A stretch of 64,000 nucleotides of DNA from Symbiodinium natans (taxonomy: Eukaryota > Sar > Dinophyceae > Suessiales > Symbiodiniaceae), in assembly GCA_905221605.1 (NCBI GenBank), contig CAJNDS010002085.1, positions 62,001-126,000 on the forward strand. Direction: 5' to 3'. The translations under genes were made by a program, and so were the position numbers. This document shows positions 62,149-64,000 of this stretch, one piece after another (within the stretch, counting starts at the first letter, position 1; each line of letters begins with the position of its first letter). A model generated the notes under the pieces. It saw only the letters and a program-made list of their open reading frames with translations. It was not told where the DNA came from and searched no databases.

Positions 62149-64000
62149 GACATGAAGCAGTGATGGCCGCCTAACCTATAATCCTAAACCCGAAACCCTA
62201 AACCCTACACCCATTTTTCACAAGGGACTCGACTGCTGCCCTTTCTGCCCAGCCCGCCCCCACACCACAGTGCCTATGACTGCAGGGCGAGAGTCGCCAT
62301 TTCGCGGCACCAAGCTTCAGGCACAACTTGATAGGACACTACTCTCTGGAATGCTTTGTATAGCTTGACAGTGACATCATAGAGGGTATGCTCAAAGATC
62401 TCAAAAGCAGTATGCGCGAAGAGAACTTGGACCCTATACCCTAAACCCTATAACCCTAAATGCTAAACCCTAAACCCTAAACCCTAAACCCTAAACCCTA
62501 AACCCTAAACCCCTATGCGAGCAAGGAGCCAGCATGGGGGCTCCGGGGAACACAAAGCAGCCAGACCTTGCACGTTCTTTGGAGGGCTGAGGAGCAAGGG
62601 GGGGGGGGGGGGGGGCAACTCGGATCATTGGGGTTTAGGGTCAAGGGTATATATAGGGTTTAGGGTTTAGGCTTTAGGGTATGGGGTTTAGGGTTTAGGA
62701 TTTAGGGTATAGGGTTTAGAGACGCGGAGCATCTTCTCGTGCGGTTCGATCTTGGAGCCCTGCGCACTGTCATAGGTAGCATGACAGGACAGACCTACTT
62801 GAAGTCCAAAACACCAGCGCGCTACAGACACACTGACTGTCCAGCCCAGATGCACGAGCGCAATCGCGGCCCACACAGTGGCGATGCAGCAAAGCAGCAC
62901 ATACCTTGAAACGTCAGGTGAACCTTTGGTTTAGGGTTTAGGGTTTAGGTTTTAGGAGTGGGGGGGGGGGCTGGGGCCTCGACAATCGCACTTGCAACAG
63001 TGCGGGGCAAGCAAAGCAAAGGTCTACTGTCAGTCTCCGGGTTCAGAGCTTGGCCTCACTTGAGGATTCAGGGGCGTGCCACTTGGGGGCCCTAAACCCG
63101 AAACTGGGTTGTGCTTTAAGCCCTCTGAAAAGTCTTTAGGAATTGGTTCCCTTATAAGGAAAGAAGGGTAGAGAAAAATGATCCCAAAACACAACCCAGT
63201 AAACGAATGTAAGATTGCGAGGCAACGGCGAACAGCACAACTGACGGCAGGTAGTATTCAGCTCGTGGGGTTGGGGGCTTAGCTCCAGACATGCTATACA
63301 TACTTTTAGAAGATATCTATATATATATATATATATGTATTTACACTCTAGTACACATGTTGTCAAACATACTTAAACAAACACAATTAATAGTGTGGGT
63401 GTCTATATATATATATGTGTGTGTATATACACACATAGTCCAGAATAAGCCATTCTCCATACCGCAGGCCACTGAGCTATGGCTGCCTGAGCTCCCGAAC
63501 ACCTGTTTAGGGTTTAGGGTTTAGGGGTGTTATGAAGAAGATCGACAATGGACTCCAGCGGCACAAAAATAAAGACCAGGGGCACATCACAGACGCCTGC
63601 GTGACATGCTTGCGACATCCTGACCCAAGAACCTAAACCCCAAACCCCAAACCCCAAACCCTAAACCCTAAACCCTAAAAAACCTTTTGAGCAAAGGACT
63701 TTAGACCCCAGAACCTGAACCCCAAAACCCTAAACCCTATAACCTAAGCCAACATCCAAAACATCCAGCCCCAGACGGGCCCTTGCTAGACCCTTGAGCC
63801 GAAAAGGCAAAAATACCTCAGCCCTAGATAACACCCCTAGCCGCATCGGAATGAAAACTTCGTGAACCTGTCCCAAGGTCAATGCAACCAGGGACTGTAA
63901 ACCTTCAGCCTGAACCCTAAACACCTACATCCTGAAAACCGGAAACCTAAACCCTGAACACCTCGAGCCCTAGACCCTAAACCCCACTCCACTCCTGCTT
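62149..64000. other. Intergenic, telomeric fragments, no gene
   Basis: 38-bp dispersed repeat copy 2 (62210-62247), telomeric tracts at 62430-62512, 62630-62720, 62928-62955, 63505-63526 and 63635-63680, a G-run near 62600, and TA repeats at 63315-63340 and 63400-63430. No supported coding sequence. Confidence 0.55.

Overview
The window looks like nuclear DNA of a dinoflagellate. Four things suggest this. (1) There are hundreds of TTTAGGG/CCCTAAA telomere-type units scattered through the interior in both orientations. (2) The left end carries a Ty1/copia-like retrotransposon whose Gag has two CCCH zinc knuckles, a layout common in Symbiodiniaceae genomes. (3) There is a 13-base match to the 5' part of the dinoflagellate spliced leader at 19275-19287. 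(4) There is a zinc-finger-tailed LINE and one gene with a very short GT-AG intron. The species cannot be decided from the sequence; a core dinoflagellate (Suessiales or similar) is my inference.

Layout. 1-4392 (minus strand): Ty1/copia-like element, running off the left edge in the integrase. 4393-56000: a very gene-poor region built from interstitial telomeric tracts (tens to about 340 bp, both orientations, many variant units), simple repeats, G/C homopolymers, and short terminal-inverted-repeat elements of about 70-250 bp. I sort the latter into ten families, A to J. Two protein-coding islands stand out: a 222-codon hypothetical gene (18541-19209) and a two-exon, 423-residue gene (33141-34519). 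56089-61640: a fold-back element with 12-bp CCGGAAC-type minisatellite arms, split by an apparently full-length 4.76-kb LINE (56694-61457) with a 13-bp target-site duplication and a (GTCA)3 tail. 61640-64000: more telomeric tracts, one possible orphan exon and simple repeats. All supported coding sequence is on the minus strand.

Most notable points. (a) The 107-bp intron of the 33141-34519 gene is, end to end, a terminal-inverted-repeat element (family E). Its AGGT target duplication supplies both splice sites, and removing it restores the uninterrupted frame: an introner. (b) Several short elements carry telomeric inserts flanked by exact target-site duplications (12 bp, 10 bp, 7 bp; a 24-bp near-exact pair flanks a larger tract), so the telomeric DNA arrived by insertion. 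(c) The LINE reverse-transcriptase frame is overlapped for its whole length by a second stop-free same-strand frame (1,354 codons), which leads directly into a further ORF downstream of the RT.
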